DNA from: Chondrilla cf. caribensis
Taxonomy: Eukaryota > Porifera > Demospongiae > Chondrillida > Chondrillidae
Length of the DNA stretch: 64,000 nucleotides
NCBI GenBank assembly: GCA_964020155.1
Contig: OZ026550.1
Span: forward strand, 464,501-528,500
Reading direction: 5' to 3'
The translations under genes were made by a program, and so were the position numbers. The notes below the pieces were generated by a model, which worked only from the letters and a program-made list of their open reading frames with translations, was not told the origin of the DNA and did not search any database. This document shows positions 11,125-23,104 of this stretch, one piece after another. Each line of letters starts with the position of its first letter. Position 1 is the first letter of the stretch.

Positions 11125-12120
11125 ACTAATATGACTAATTATCAGAAGAGATAGTAAGTCGACTGTAAACAGCTAAACTGTCTCTGTTAGAAACCGTGCA
11201 CTTGTCTACTAAATGCTCTTTGCTTCCTATGTAATAAATTCACCTTTTTAAAGGCAAAACTTCTGTGAGCTGCTATGAATACCCTTATACTGTCACATTC
11301 TTTGAATATTTTAAACATTATTAGGCAGGTTGACTAGTGATTTAGAATTAAAAGGACAATATTGATTATGTAACTATAATAATATTATGCATACTAACTT
11401 ACCTGACTGCCTGTATTCTCCTGTACAGTACCAAACACCACCCATAGGGTGCACTATAAGTAACCCACTCTGCAACTTTAAACCTTAGACTGCACTTACG
11501 TATATAATCATTCTAGACCCATACTAATTGTGCTTCGTCATGTGCAATACTGTCCATACAGTACCATAAGATGAACTGAAACACCAATGTGAGCCTTTTG
11601 ACTTCCTGTCATTTTGTATCATTTGTTACAAATCTTGGAATGATTTACCATAGATTTAGCAAGCATGTTTGTCCATATTCATTTTGAATGCCCTCAATTT
11701 GGCCTCTCCACACTGCAGTACTTTTGATATTTTTTCCAAGCATGACTAAGCTCTATAGTCAGCAACAATCCCAATCACAGTGTACAATAGTAGAGGATTG
11801 TTTTGTTAAATTGGATTCATGGTTCTTAAATTGGTGAGTGCCAATACCTCCTACTTAAGGTGAACTAGCCAGGTTATCCCAACTTAAGGGTGGATGAAAG
11901 AGGATTGTTTTGTTAAATTGGATTCATGGTTCTTAAATTGAATGGTGCCAGCACAGCCTACACTGAGGTGGTCATGCCTCCTTATCACAACTTGAAGTTG
12001 TTGGGAAGAGGATTGTTTTGTTGAATTGTATTCATTATTCTTAATAGAGGATGCGCATACCTCCTACACTGAGGTGATCATGCCACCTTTATGATATTAT
12101 GTCTGTACTGTATGTATGTA
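11125..12120. other. Intergenic with a ~108-bp tandem repeat
   Basis: No coding signal. Three 107-108-bp units start at 11792, 11899 and 12007, each opening with agaggattgttttgtt. Single copies of the same unit recur near 17556, 18510, 22330 and 23730. Confidence 0.7.
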
Positions 12121-12123
12121 GGT

Positions 12124-12282
12124 GTTCTGTCCAATGTACTGGTTTTGTACTAAAGTTGATACCCCTGTACTAGCCTCACCGATAACCAGGATGGATAGTG
12201 GTGCCTTCAGATGACTTGAGATGAAGTCAAACAGGTCCCCCAGTTTGGGAAGTATTTCTAACTTGGAATATCCATAAGCCAT
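12124..12282 (-). pseudogene. Truncated AIG1 GTPase fragment
   Basis: From the ATG at 12282 the peptide contains LKAPLSILVIGEASTGVSTL, then loses homology after LVQN. The P-loop Lys is replaced by Val (GVS for GKS). At the break the DNA changes to a unit resembling the 31-bp satellite of 69-786 (tgtccaatgtactgg...tgtactaaa). Closest relatives in the window are the CARD-AIG1 and double-AIG1 proteins. It is a dead fragment. Confidence 0.75.
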
Positions 12283-12409
12283 CCTTACACTCTACTAGTT
12301 ATCAGCCCTAACCTACATATTATTCTCTGAGGCTGCCTGTGGTGGGGATATTATATAGGCCATTCACCCTGACAAGGTCACACAGTTAACACTAATAATT
12401 ACTATTATG

Positions 12410-12446
12410 CACACACACACACGCACACACACACACACACGCACAC

Positions 12447-12509
<63 letters not shown>

Positions 12510-12548
12510 CACGCACGCGCACACACACACACTCACACACACACACAT
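12410..12548. repeat. (CA)n microsatellite with CG interruptions
   Basis: Imperfect CA tract. Confidence 0.9.
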
Positions 12549-13565
12549 TCATTGGATATTACCCATCAAAACTCACTTAATATTCCCTGTGTTCAATCTT
12601 CTGATACCATTCCTTCTATACAGTTAGCTGTATGCATGTAGATCCTCTTTAAATGTGTACCTCATGGTCTCCAGCTTGTACCTTGTAACATATAATATAT
12701 AGTGAGGGTACATATACTGCAACAGAAGGTGGTTTCATAAGGTCACATGTACATACAGTACAACAATAATATTGTAACAATCTACTACAGTACACTTGTA
12801 ATGTCTGACCTCACAACATCATAAGCTAATATAAGTTTTGTGCATGTGATTTGGCCATCAGGTGATTCTGTGAGGGAGGTCAGTATAGCTAGCAAGTACC
12901 TCAGCTGCCAGGTGAGCTGCAAGCTATGAGTCAAGAGATGCTGAGATGCCTAGTTGTGTGCAACTGATAACAACGAGAGCTTGTAATTGTTCACAGACAG
13001 TTCAGTGTTATGTTATATGTTGGATATATGTGAATCTCATATCTATATTCACGAGGACAAAACGTCAAGCCATTGATGGTCACACTGTTTAGTCTCACAT
13101 TTCCACAGCCTCCACTCCTGCACTTACTCCATTGGTACCAGCCTCATTAGAACCACTGCTGCTTGGGAATGCTTATCGTCTAGCCAGCTAGACTGTTCCC
13201 ACAAGTACCTGTAGGACAGGAAGGAAGGGGATTAACTGTCTAGTAAACATGTTGGTTAGTTGTCCACTACCTATGCCACCAGTTATCGGGATTAAAACCA
13301 ATTCTTCTCGTTTCCATGGCCAAATTGTTTGTAACAGTACTTAGTCCACTTGTCCAGTTCATACTGCTGATGCATGCACAAAATGACCTAATAAAGGATT
13401 TCGACACGAATCGGTAATATTCTTTTCTTTGCCAATGTGCTATAAGGCATTTTCGGAGAATACCACTCCTCATCATTAGAACTGGGCAATGTTCTGAGTT
13501 GTTAATCGCAGCTAAGCAGAGTATTGGCTGGGTTTTTTGCCCATCAGGTCGTTGTTTGTAGGATT

Positions 13566-13763
13566 CTTGAATCCCCTGGTGTACAGGGACCCCTCACCAC
13601 ACTGTAGTGTACCTCCTGGTGTCACCACACTGTAGTGTACCTCCTGATGTACAGAGACCCCTCACCACACTGTAGTGTACCTCCTGGTGTACAGAGACCC
13701 CTCACCACACTGTAGTGTACCTCCTGGTGTACAGAGACCCCTCACCACACTGTAGTGTACCTC
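13566..13763. repeat. 40-bp tandem repeat, ~5 copies
   Basis: Same unit as at 8841-8947; one copy carries an internal deletion. Confidence 0.9.
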
Positions 13764-13950
13764 CACTATGATAGATTAACGTGAATTCACCATGCATTCA
13801 ATGAAAAGAAAGGAGAGGACACTTTAGTCCATTCATGCTGAAAAGGCTGAACAGTTTACGTCAATATCTTCTGTTACGTTTATTCTAGGAATTGAGTTTA
13901 AAAAGAGTGTTCATCTTTCTCTTGTGCATCCATTTGAGTTTTCAGAATCA

Positions 13951-14123
13951 CCCTGGAACTAGCCATAAGGAATTAACCTTGAACTAGCTATAAGGAATAA
14001 ACCTGGAACTAGCCATAAGGAATTAACCTGGAACTAGCCATAAGGAATTAACCTTGAACTAGCCATAAGGAATTAACCTGGAACTAGCCATAAGGAATAA
14101 ACCTGGAACTAGCTATAAGGAAT
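13951..14123. repeat. 25-bp tandem repeat, ~7 copies
   Basis: The unit is tggaactagccataaggaat plus taacc, with tt/gg and cc/ct variants. Confidence 0.9.
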
Positions 14124-14296
14124 CTCCTGTATTGTGGTATAGGCATAACTCCAAGCCTGATGGATTGCTTATGTAAACACAACATGCCCACTGATTTGCA
14201 CAAAGGAGGCTGGCTTTCTTGTAGCAACTACACAACCACAATTACCTCACACACGTGGATTGGATCTGAATTTTAGGGGCTTAACTAACCATGGCC

Positions 14297-17200
14297 TTCG
14301 CAGCATGAATAGTCCTCTTTTGTAGTATATGCAGCTACACTTGTCCTCGCATACCTTCTGTCCAGTAGATAAAATCTAGTATATTGTGAACCAGATTTTC
14401 TCTCTCGTTAAGATCAGTCCAAATGTAAGCAATGTACTACTGTAACAGTGAGTTCTTGTCAATCTGCCACTACTTTATCCGCCAAACCTTTATAATCCGC
14501 CACAATTTCCCAGTACCAATATAATGTACACACAAGTACCAATGAATATCCAGATAATCCACCAAACTTGTTAATCCACCATATTCTTTGACAAGGAATT
14601 GCAGCGGATTAATGAGTATTCAATGTAGTCATTATGTGCAATTATCCGAATTCATTCACTAACATTATATGAGCAAGTTTAGGAAAACTGAACAATCTTA
14701 ACTCCTGTACATGCTACACAATGATGATACACTGTGGTGATTACTTGTACAATACACATGCTATACAATTGTATCTTTAATATTGACATTATATAATTGA
14801 AGTGATGAGGACTAAGTGATCTATTGTAGGTGAACAATGCTGCAACCAACTGGAAACACTTGTGTTGTTAAATCTTGTGTAAATGGTGGTAATAGCACGT
14901 GTTTATAACAATAAGTGCATGTAAAAAATGAATATAATCTTTGGATACATACGTATATAATGAAGTGTGTGCTTACATATAACCTACATGTATGAATTCA
15001 AGTAAAATATTAAGTATAGTTACTAGATATGAATGGACTGAAATACAAAGCCTACAGTTCACTCCATCATCACTCTTGGCCCTTTTTATTTTTTGCTTTT
15101 AAATAGCTCCTTTAATTTGTTCCATCCCCATCCTAAACCCTTGGCTACTGTCTTGACTAAAGCAGCTGGTACCTCCGGTATTCTCTGTAAACCATTTTCT
15201 ATTATGCCAATAAAGGTTGCCTTATTTTCATTCCCAACAATGTTTATATTGGGTCTGTCATGACGTTCAATGTCACTGCTTCTTGGTGGCGTAACTACTA
15301 GATTATGTTGATGTACTGACAGTTGTTGAACCACTGTCTGTTGTTGATGAATGACGAATGTTGGACTGCTGGTGTTTGTCGATGGACTGTTGATTGGTGG
15401 AGTGCTGGGCCTCTCCAATGTCCTGGCGATTGTTGAACTGCTGGGCCTTTTAGATCCACTGGTGGTTGTTGAACTGCTGGGCCTTTTAGATTTACTGGGG
15501 GTTGTCGGACTGCTGGGCCTTTTAGATTTACTGGTGGTTGTCGGACTGCTGGGCCTTTTAGATTTACTGGGGGTTGTCGGACTGCTGGGCCTTTTAGATT
15601 TACTGGTGGTTGTCGGACTGCTGGGCCTTTTAGATTTACTGGTGGTTGTTGGACTGCTGGACCTTTTAGATTTACTGGTGGTTGTCGGACTGCTGGGCCT
15701 TTTAGATTTACTGGTGGTTGTCGGACTGCTGGACCTTTTAGATTTACTGGTGGTTGTCGGACTGCTGGGCCTTTTAGATTTACTGGTGGTTGTCGGACTG
15801 CTGGCACTTTCCAATAAATATGGCTGTTGTTGAACTGATGGCTGTTGTCGACCTGATAGCGGTTGTCGACTTAATAGCGGTTGTTGATCTGCTGGTGATT
15901 GTCGACCTGATGGCTGTTGTTGACCTGATGGCAGTAGTCGACCTGATCGCAGTTGTCGACCTGCTGGTGGTTGTTGATTCAAAATTGCTGTTTCTTGTTG
16001 TATTATCTCTGTTATTTCTCCTATTTCATCATCAGTTGGTGGTGTATCTGACATGTTGATGTTGTCAATATGCATTTTTAAATACCTGAACATCTCATGA
16101 GGATCAAGAATCTCCATCACAGACAGCCACAAAGGAGTGAACCATTCTTGTCCATTGGGAAGCTTCGTTGCATACTTTATAGTTACAGGGAGGATTCTCA
16201 GATCTTCATCATGGATTACCTCTCCAATCTTTTCTCTCAGAACCTCTCCAATGTGGTCCTTCCACTGCTTGAGCTCCCTCTGGTACACATCTGCCGAAGG
16301 TTTGTCTTGCTTCATGGCTGGCACCACATCAGCAAATGTGAGCGCTATGATCACCTTTTCCCAATCCAGTTCTAGTGTCTTGTGGTAGGTCTTGAAGGTA
16401 CGAATGTTCCCACTGCTCATTCTCGTCTCGATCATCTTGAAACAGAAGATAACAATAACGATTTCACCTTTTTTGATAACTTTTTGAATCTTTTTAAGGT
16501 GAGCTTCCTCCACCTCTGGATCATCACTGCTATCTCCTAGTCCTGGAGTGTCGTATATTTTCACTGGTATTTCCTGCACAATTCCTTTATAACAGGTTAT
16601 TTTTGCAGTTTCAGAACGTTTGGTCTCCCCCACTTTGGCTACATTCTCCCCAAGAACATTGTTGATCAGAGTTGACTTCCCACTGCCCGTGTCACCAATC
16701 ACCAGGATTCCAAATGGTTGCGATCTCTGTGCCCAAATTATATGGAACAGGTTAAATAGTGACCTTGCCAACTTATCCATTATGCTACTTCTACTACTTC
16801 ACTACTGAAGTGTCCAATGTTACAAAAGTGACTATTTATCAAGAAAAGGCAGAAATTACTACTAAATGAAACCCTTTAATAATGTTTGTTATTTATTTTG
16901 TCGGTTGCTACCATACCTGCAGCCAGCTGCTATGAATATTATTATTGCTTCCATGAATATCATCATGTGAACTGACTGTGTTGTGAATATTGTTGAACTG
17001 ATACTTCTTATGGGATTGTTGATATTATTGTGGACCTATGGCCCCCCATGCTGTGTACCTCCCCTGAAGTGTAGCTATGAATAGTGCTCTGTTGGTAACA
17101 CTGTCTCAAATCATGAATATCATCAAATTAATGTGATAGCTGTACCTTGTGAATGTGGATGCCATCATGGGTCCTACTAGCTAGGATCCATAATGGCATA

Positions 17201-17692
17201 GCAGGTTCTCATCACACTGTGCTGCACTTGAAGTTCAGAACTACCTAGTTGATAGCTATACCTAGCATTAACCTAACATATACCTAGTGAATTGGTATCA
17301 ACAACATGCAGAAATACCACAGAAATCATGTTTAATAAGCCTTCATCAAGCTAGTTACATTGTACGTATATGCTAGTTTGTATGATGCAACATCAACAGA
17401 AAAAATCACAAGAAAATTAAAAAAAGTAAGCATTAATTGCCAACAGCCATGGAAACAACATCCACCTGCACACAATCCAGAGTACAACCTCAAGACCAAC
17501 ACACCAAATAAGCTCCCACAAACTACCAGGTCCACTGATTCCACGAATTCCATGTTAAAGAGAATTGTTTTGTTAAATGAAATTCATAGTTTACAAACTC
17601 CTCCTTGGGTGATGTGGTCATGCCACCTATATCCCAGTGTTGGTCAGAAACTCAAGTGTTGCTGCTATATTTGTGTGATACAGTTAGGGAAT

Positions 17693-17744
<52 letters not shown>
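14297..17744. repeat. Segmental duplication, copy 1
   Basis: It matches ~19473-22632 in the same order: the noncoding 3' flank, a whole AIG1 gene, its 5' flank (including gactatttatcaagaaaagg) and the terminal TG tract. Differences are mainly repeat copy number in the coding linker and a few short indels near 17250-17450. Confidence 0.85.
15086..16780 (-). CDS. AIG1/GIMAP-like GTPase with long Ser/Thr/Lys repeat linker (564 aa)
   Basis: ATG at 16780 (MDKLARS). The upstream MASGG start of its twin is lost by substitution, so translation probably begins here. G motifs: GDTGSGKS, DTPGLGD, FCFKMIETRM, ALTFADV. The linker has a Q/P/L-rich part and then about ten 12-residue units (SSPTTTSKSKRP type, basic and Ser/Thr-rich) ending in a degenerate SSSTIARTLERP unit. 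A 60-residue conserved tail contains NINIVGNE and GLGWGWNK. It is the duplicate of 20268-21746 and differs chiefly in having ten rather than four linker units. Inference: the linker length is actively changing by 36-bp slippage. Confidence 0.9.
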   Translation of the reverse strand: MDKLARSLFNLFHIIWAQRSQPFGILVIGDTGSGKSTLINNVLGENVAKVGETKRSETAKITCYKGIVQEIPVKIYDTPGLGDSSDDPEVEEAHLKKIQKVIKKGEIVIVIFCFKMIETRMSSGNIRTFKTYHKTLELDWEKVIIALTFADVVPAMKQDKPSADVYQRELKQWKDHIGEVLREKIGEVIHDEDLRILPVTIKYATKLPNGQEWFTPLWLSVMEILDPHEMFRYLKMHIDNINMSDTPPTDDEIGEITEIIQQETAILNQQPPAGRQLRSGRLLPSGQQQPSGRQSPADQQPLLSRQPLSGRQQPSVQQQPYLLESASSPTTTSKSKRPSSPTTTSKSKRSSSPTTTSKSKRPSSPTTTSKSKRSSSPTTTSKSKRPSSPTTTSKSKRPSSPTTPSKSKRPSSPTTTSKSKRPSSPTTPSKSKRPSSSTTTSGSKRPSSSTIARTLERPSTPPINSPSTNTSSPTFVIHQQQTVVQQLSVHQHNLVVTPPRSSDIERHDRPNINIVGNENKATFIGIIENGLQRIPEVPAALVKTVAKGLGWGWNKLKELFKSKK

Positions 17745-17747
<3 letters not shown>

Positions 17748-18115
17748 GTGTTGCGTGTAAGGGTGTAGGAAGGCAATTCAGATTGGGGGGGCACTTGCTG
17801 GGGATTGATGAGCTAGAAAAATCTAGTAATGATTGTTGGGCGGCCATTTTCATCCACCATATCACATGACTTCAATATCATGTGACACTAATAACCGTTC
17901 TCACAACTATTTCTCTCAATTCTCAAGTTTGTTCCTTTTTCAAGATTGTTTGGGAACGATAAGGGTTAGCTCTTTGATAAATGACTTTATTTGTTGAGGT
18001 AAACAGTATGCTGACTACAATTGTACCATGGTCCCAATACAAAACTCTGAACTTTTCTCAATGCAGTATCTTCTCAAGGGGGGCATGTGCCCCGGGTGCC
18101 CCCTGGTTCCTATGC

Positions 18116-18122
18116 CTGTGTG

Positions 18123-18207
<85 letters not shown>

Positions 18208-18210
18208 GTG
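18116..18210. repeat. (TG)n microsatellite
   Basis: Near-perfect TG tract. Confidence 0.95.
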
Positions 18211-19107
18211 CGTGTTGTGTATGTGTATGTTCAACATAGGAGGCATAAGCTCAATTTTGTGTGATCCTTTACCTCATATGTATGGCCAGCTATTATTAAT
18301 GGGACTTGCTATTGCCATACTGCTGAAGTACTAAAAAGTGACTGATACTCAAAAGACTCAATAACAAACTGTTGAGCAGCTAAACTCTCTCACACACTAT
18401 ACACACTACTCTATCAGTGTGGACTACTTCCTGAGCAGTTAATACCTTTTGTGGTTGCAACATCCACTTATAGCTGTCATGTGAGCTGCAAGCTACAAGT
18501 CTTGGTGTTGGGAATTGTTAAATTGAATTCATTGTTATCAAATTGAATGGTGCAAACTCCGCCTTGGTTGAGATGCCTAGCTGTGTGCTCCTGATAACAA
18601 TGAGAGCTTGTAATTGTTCACAGTCAGTTTAATCATAGAGTGTAATAGCACTCTATATGTAGGGATGACGCGAAAAAACATGGCGGCCCTATATCACGCA
18701 TACATTACTGATTCGCCAAAATATCGCCTATGGACTGGTATTAACCCCAAGCCAGCATTTAGAAGTCATTCTCGGCTGATTTTAGATGTAAGATTACTAC
18801 TAACAAGTGGAGAGAACCCGGTTGAAGTGGCAAACCGGCAAAAGGTTCAAAAAAATTAAAGGTCAAATTTTCGGCTTCTTCTTGTCTACAATTTTTTAGA
18901 CAGAGCTACCGAAGTTTTGGCTAGAGCTATGGAGATAATTTTCACACGAACGATTTTAATTCTATAGCGCGGAGTGCCCTTTCCTACTTTTGTAACAATT
19001 TTACTACATACGATGGATGCAGCATTTCAGACAGATTCAGCGACTGCCTCGTAGTAACACGCCATCTTGTTCAATTAAGAATATTCACTTACTTCACAAC
19101 AATGAGT

Positions 19108-19180
19108 GCACGATGGCTCAGTGAGCAGATGACAGATTGGTTCGAATCCCCTCGAGGGTGATTTTTTAATTTTTTTTCTC
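19108..19180 (+). repeat. tRNA-derived SINE-like module
   Basis: A box-A-like gatggctcagtgag is followed within about 20 bp by a perfect box-B-like ggttcgaatcc and then by T runs that could stop RNA polymerase III. The A-B spacing is too short for a functional tRNA, so I read it as a degenerate tRNA or a SINE head. Confidence 0.35.
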
Positions 19181-19367
19181 AATCATGAACGTTTTACATC
19201 ACATAACTGAGGCAAAAAAAGAATACAAACAAGCATAATAAAAACATTCAAAAATGAAAAAGGATGTAGGGATGACAAGCAAAAAAAGGGAAGGAACAAG
19301 GTAGGGATGAACGGAATGAGAAGACCGTCGGAGTGAGCAGCATGTCGGAATGAAAAGACTGATGGAA

Positions 19368-19452
19368 TATAACAATCTCTATATCAACAGCAGTGATTGC
19401 TTGTGCAATACACAGTATAGCGTCTGCAGCTGTTGATATAGGGATTGTTATA
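19368..19452. repeat. Long hairpin: 24-bp inverted repeat
   Basis: tataacaatctctatatcaa plus cagc pairs with its reverse complement ending at 19452 with a single mismatch, around a loop of ~37 nt. GACTGAT on both sides extends the stem after a small bulge. It could be a miniature element or a precursor-RNA hairpin. Confidence 0.7.
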
Positions 19453-20267
19453 TCAGTCATATTATATTAACCAGGGCCTTCTCAGTATGAATAGACCCTT
19501 TTATATATACGTGCATTTTCACTTGTCCTCGCATACTTTCTGTCCAGTAGAAAAAATCTAGTACATTTTGAAACAGATCAATTTTCTCTCACTAAGATCA
19601 GTCCAAATGTAAGCAATGTACTACTGTAACAGTGAGTTCTTGTCAATCTGCCACTGCTTTATCCGCCAAACCTTTATAATCCGCCACAATTTCCCAGTAC
19701 CAATATAATGTACACACAAGTACCAATGAATATCCAGTTAACCCACTGAACTCGTTAATCCATCATATTCTTTGACAAGGAATTGCAGCGGATTAACGAG
19801 TATTCAATGTATTCATTATGTACAATTATTGGAATTCATTCACTAACATTATATGAGCAAGTTTAGGAAAACTGAACAATCTTAACTCCTGTACATGCTA
19901 CACAATGATGATACACTGTGGTAATTACTTGTATAATACGTACACATGCTATACAATTGTATCTTTAATATTGACATTATATAATTGAAGTGATAAAGAC
20001 TAAGTGATCTATTGTAGGTGAACAATGCTGCAACCAACTGGAAACACTTGTGTTGTTAAATCTTGTGTAAATGGTGGTAATAGCACGTGTTTATAACAAT
20101 AAGTGCATGTAATGAAATGAATATATAATCTTTGGATGCATATCTAATAATGAAGTGAGTACTTATGTATAACATGCATGTTGAATTCAAGTAGAACATC
20201 AAGTATAGTTGCTGGGTTTCACTGAAATACAAAGCCTACAGTTCACTCCATCATCACTCTGGTCCAT

Positions 20268-21746
20268 TTATCGTTCACTTTCAAATAGCCCCTTAAATTT
20301 GTTCCATCCCCATCCTAAACCCTTGGCTACTGTCTTGGCTGCAGCAGCTGGTACCTTAGTTATTCTCTGTAAGCCGTCTCCTATTATGCCAAGAAAGGTT
20401 GCCCTATTTTCATTCCCAACAATGTTTATGTTGGGTCTGTCATGACGTTCAATGTCACTGCTTCTTGGTGGCGTAACTACTAGATTATGTTGATGTACTG
20501 ACAGTTGTTGAACTGTTGTCTGTTGTTGATGAATGACGATTGTTGGACTGCTGGTGTTTGTCGATGGACTGTTGATTGGTGGACTGCTGGGCCTCTCCAA
20601 TGTCCTGGCGATTGTTGAACTGCTGGGCCTTTTAGATCCACTGGTGGTTGTTGAACTGCTGGGCCTTTTAGATCCACTGGGGGTTGTTGGACTGCTGGGC
20701 CTTTTAGATCCACTGGGGGTTGTTGGACTGCTGGGCCTTTTAGATCCACTGGGGGTTGTTGGACTGCTGGCACTTCCCAATAAATATGGCGGTTGTTGAA
20801 CTGCTGGTGATTGTTGACCTGATAACGGTTGTCGACCTGATAGCGGTTGTCGACCTAATAGCGGTTGTCGACCTGCTGGTGGTTGTCGACCTGCTGGTGG
20901 TTGTTGATTCCAAATTGCTGTTTCTTGTTGTTCTGGTATTTGCATTATCTCTGTCATTTCTCCTATTTCATCATCTGTTGGTGGTGTATCTGACATGTTG
21001 ATGTTTTCAATATGCATTTTTAAATAGCTGAACATCTGATGAGGATCAAGTACCTCCATCACGGACAGCCACAAGGGAGTGAACCATTCTTCTCCATTGG
21101 GAAGCTTTCTTGTGTACTTGCCAGTTACAGGGTGGATTCTCAGATCTTCATCACGGATTACCACTCCAACCTTTTCTCTCAAAGCCTCTCCAATACTGTC
21201 CTTCCACTGCATGAGATCACTCTGGTACACTTCTGCTGGAGGTTTGTCTGGCTTCATGGCTGGTACTACATCAGCAAATGTGAGAGCTATGATCACCTTT
21301 TCCCAGTTCAGGTCTAGTGTCTTCTCGTAGGTCTTGAAGGTGCGAATATTCTCACTGCTCATTCTCGTCTCGATCATCTTGAAACAGAAAATAACAATAG
21401 CGATTTCACCTTTTTTGATAACTTTTTGAATCTTTTTAAGGCGAGCTTTCTCCAACTGTGGATCATCACTGCTATCTCCTAGTCCTGGAGTGTCGTATAT
21501 TTTCACTGGTATTTCCTGCACAATTCCTTCATAACAGGTTATTCCCACTGTTTCAGAACGTTTGGTCTCCCCAACCTTGGCTACTTTCTCCCCAAGAACA
21601 TTGTTGATCAGAGTTGACTTCCCACTGCCCGTTGCCCCGATCACCAGGATTCCAAATGGTTGCGATCTCTGTGCCCATATCCTTCTGAACATGTCGAATG
21701 CAAATCTTGCAAACTTATCCATCATGCTACTTCCACCACTCGCCAT
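20268..21746 (-). CDS. AIG1/GIMAP-like GTPase, segmental duplicate (492 aa)
   Basis: The start is the ATG at 21746 (MASGGSSMMDKF); the upstream open frame has no ATG. G motifs: GATGSGKS, DTPGLGD, FCFKMIETRM, ALTFADV. The linker contains R-Q-P/L-rich repeats and four 12-residue SSPTTPSGSKRP-type units, then the shared SSSTIARTLERP unit and the tail with GLGWGWNK. Its closest relative is the gene at 15086-16780; flanking DNA is also duplicated, so the pair is recent. Both copies keep all G motifs, suggesting both are functional. Confidence 0.92.
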   Translation of the reverse strand: MASGGSSMMDKFARFAFDMFRRIWAQRSQPFGILVIGATGSGKSTLINNVLGEKVAKVGETKRSETVGITCYEGIVQEIPVKIYDTPGLGDSSDDPQLEKARLKKIQKVIKKGEIAIVIFCFKMIETRMSSENIRTFKTYEKTLDLNWEKVIIALTFADVVPAMKPDKPPAEVYQSDLMQWKDSIGEALREKVGVVIRDEDLRIHPVTGKYTRKLPNGEEWFTPLWLSVMEVLDPHQMFSYLKMHIENINMSDTPPTDDEIGEMTEIMQIPEQQETAIWNQQPPAGRQPPAGRQPLLGRQPLSGRQPLSGQQSPAVQQPPYLLGSASSPTTPSGSKRPSSPTTPSGSKRPSSPTTPSGSKRPSSSTTTSGSKRPSSSTIARTLERPSSPPINSPSTNTSSPTIVIHQQQTTVQQLSVHQHNLVVTPPRSSDIERHDRPNINIVGNENRATFLGIIGDGLQRITKVPAAAAKTVAKGLGWGWNKFKGLFESER

Positions 21747-22476
21747 ACTGCTAAAGTGTCCAATGTTACAAAAGTGACTATTTATCAAGAAAAGGCAGAA
21801 ATTACTACTAAATGAAACCCTTTAATAATGTTTGTTATTTATTTTGTCGGTTGCTACCATACCTGCAGCCAGCTGCTATGAATATTATTATTGCTTCCAT
21901 GAATATCATCATGTGAACTGACTGTGTTGTGAATATTGTTGAACTGATACTTCTTATGGAATTGTTGATATTGTTGTGGACCTATGGCCCCCCATGCTGT
22001 GTACGTTTCCCTGAAGTGTATATCTATGAATAGTGTTCTGTTGGTAACACTGTCTCAAATCGTGAATATCATCAAATGTGATAAACGGTACCTGTGAATG
22101 TGGATGCCATCATAGATCTTACAACTTAGGATCTATGATGGCATAGTAGGTTCTCATCACACTGTGCTGCACTTTGTGCAACCTTGAAGTTCAGAACCAG
22201 ATAGTCAACAGCCATGGAAACAACATCCACCTGCACTCCGTCCAGAGTACAACCTCAAGACCAACACACCAAATAAGTTCCCACAAGCTACAAGGTGCAC
22301 TGATTCCATGAATAATGACAAATTCCAAGATAAAGGGCATTGTTTTGTTAAATGTAATTCATAGTTTGCAAACTCCTCCTGGGGGTGATGTGGTCATGCC
22401 TCCTATATCCCAGTGTTGATCAGAATATTGAGTGTTAGAGCTGCTGCTATGTTTGTGTCACACAGTTAGTTAGGAA

Positions 22477-22632
<156 letters not shown>

Positions 22633-23068
22633 TGCGTATGTCCAACACACAGGAGGCATCAGTTCCAATTTATGTGTGAGCCTTATACCTCATATGTATG
22701 GCCGGCTAGTGCTAGTGCATGTGATGGTCATGCAAGGGTTAATGGCAGCCCAAGACAAGTTGACTGTTTTAACTTTTTTTGAATATTCATGATCTTAGCC
22801 AACGAGTGGTCCTGCCCAAACCAGAACGACCATACTGCTGCTGTGCAGTATGTATTGGCTCAACTAATAATAATATTGACTCATATATACATGTCATGGG
22901 GGAGATATACATATTGCCTTGTCATCATAAACATCATGTTATTCTGAATTCATGATCAGATGTCTTCATCAATGCTCACTTTGCAAGGAGAGAAAATGTA
23001 ATAAGAATTGTTCCAGGTTGTGTTGTTGTTGTTCTGTGGTGCTGTGTTATTGTGTGTGTGTGTGTGTG

Positions 23069-23104
<36 letters not shown>

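Larger units (their letters stand above)
12549..15085. other. Gene-free stretch with minisatellites
   Basis: I see no gene. It holds a ~100-bp dispersed repeat at ~12905-13010 (related to ~18480-18625), the 40-bp array at 13566-13763, a 25-bp array at 13951-14123, and from ~14297 the left edge of a segmental duplication that is repeated from ~19473. Confidence 0.6.
16781..20267. other. Spacer between the duplicated AIG1 genes
   Basis: No gene that I trust. It holds the duplicated 5' flank (to ~17250), TG tracts at 17695-17744 and 18116-18210, a 150-bp segment at ~18335-18475 copied from the 5' flank of the broken RING-TRAF gene (24770-24920), an unclassified insert from ~18655 with a tRNA-like module near 19110, a hairpin at 19368-19452, and from ~19473 the second copy of the duplication. 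Confidence 0.6.

Noticed and set aside
15298..15833. Alternative repeat-rich frames on both strands (PAVRQPPVNLKG and LLGLLDLLVVVG types)
   Set aside because: They overlap the AIG1 coding linker, and the 36-bp period keeps other frames open. The AIG1 frame is supported by homology on both sides.
18614..18859. 81-codon plus-strand frame
   Set aside because: Lies in an apparent repeat insert; no domain, and its first codons belong to a dispersed repeat.
19108..19180. A functional tRNA gene
   Set aside because: The box A to box B distance is too short and no acceptor stem closes; kept only as a SINE-like module.
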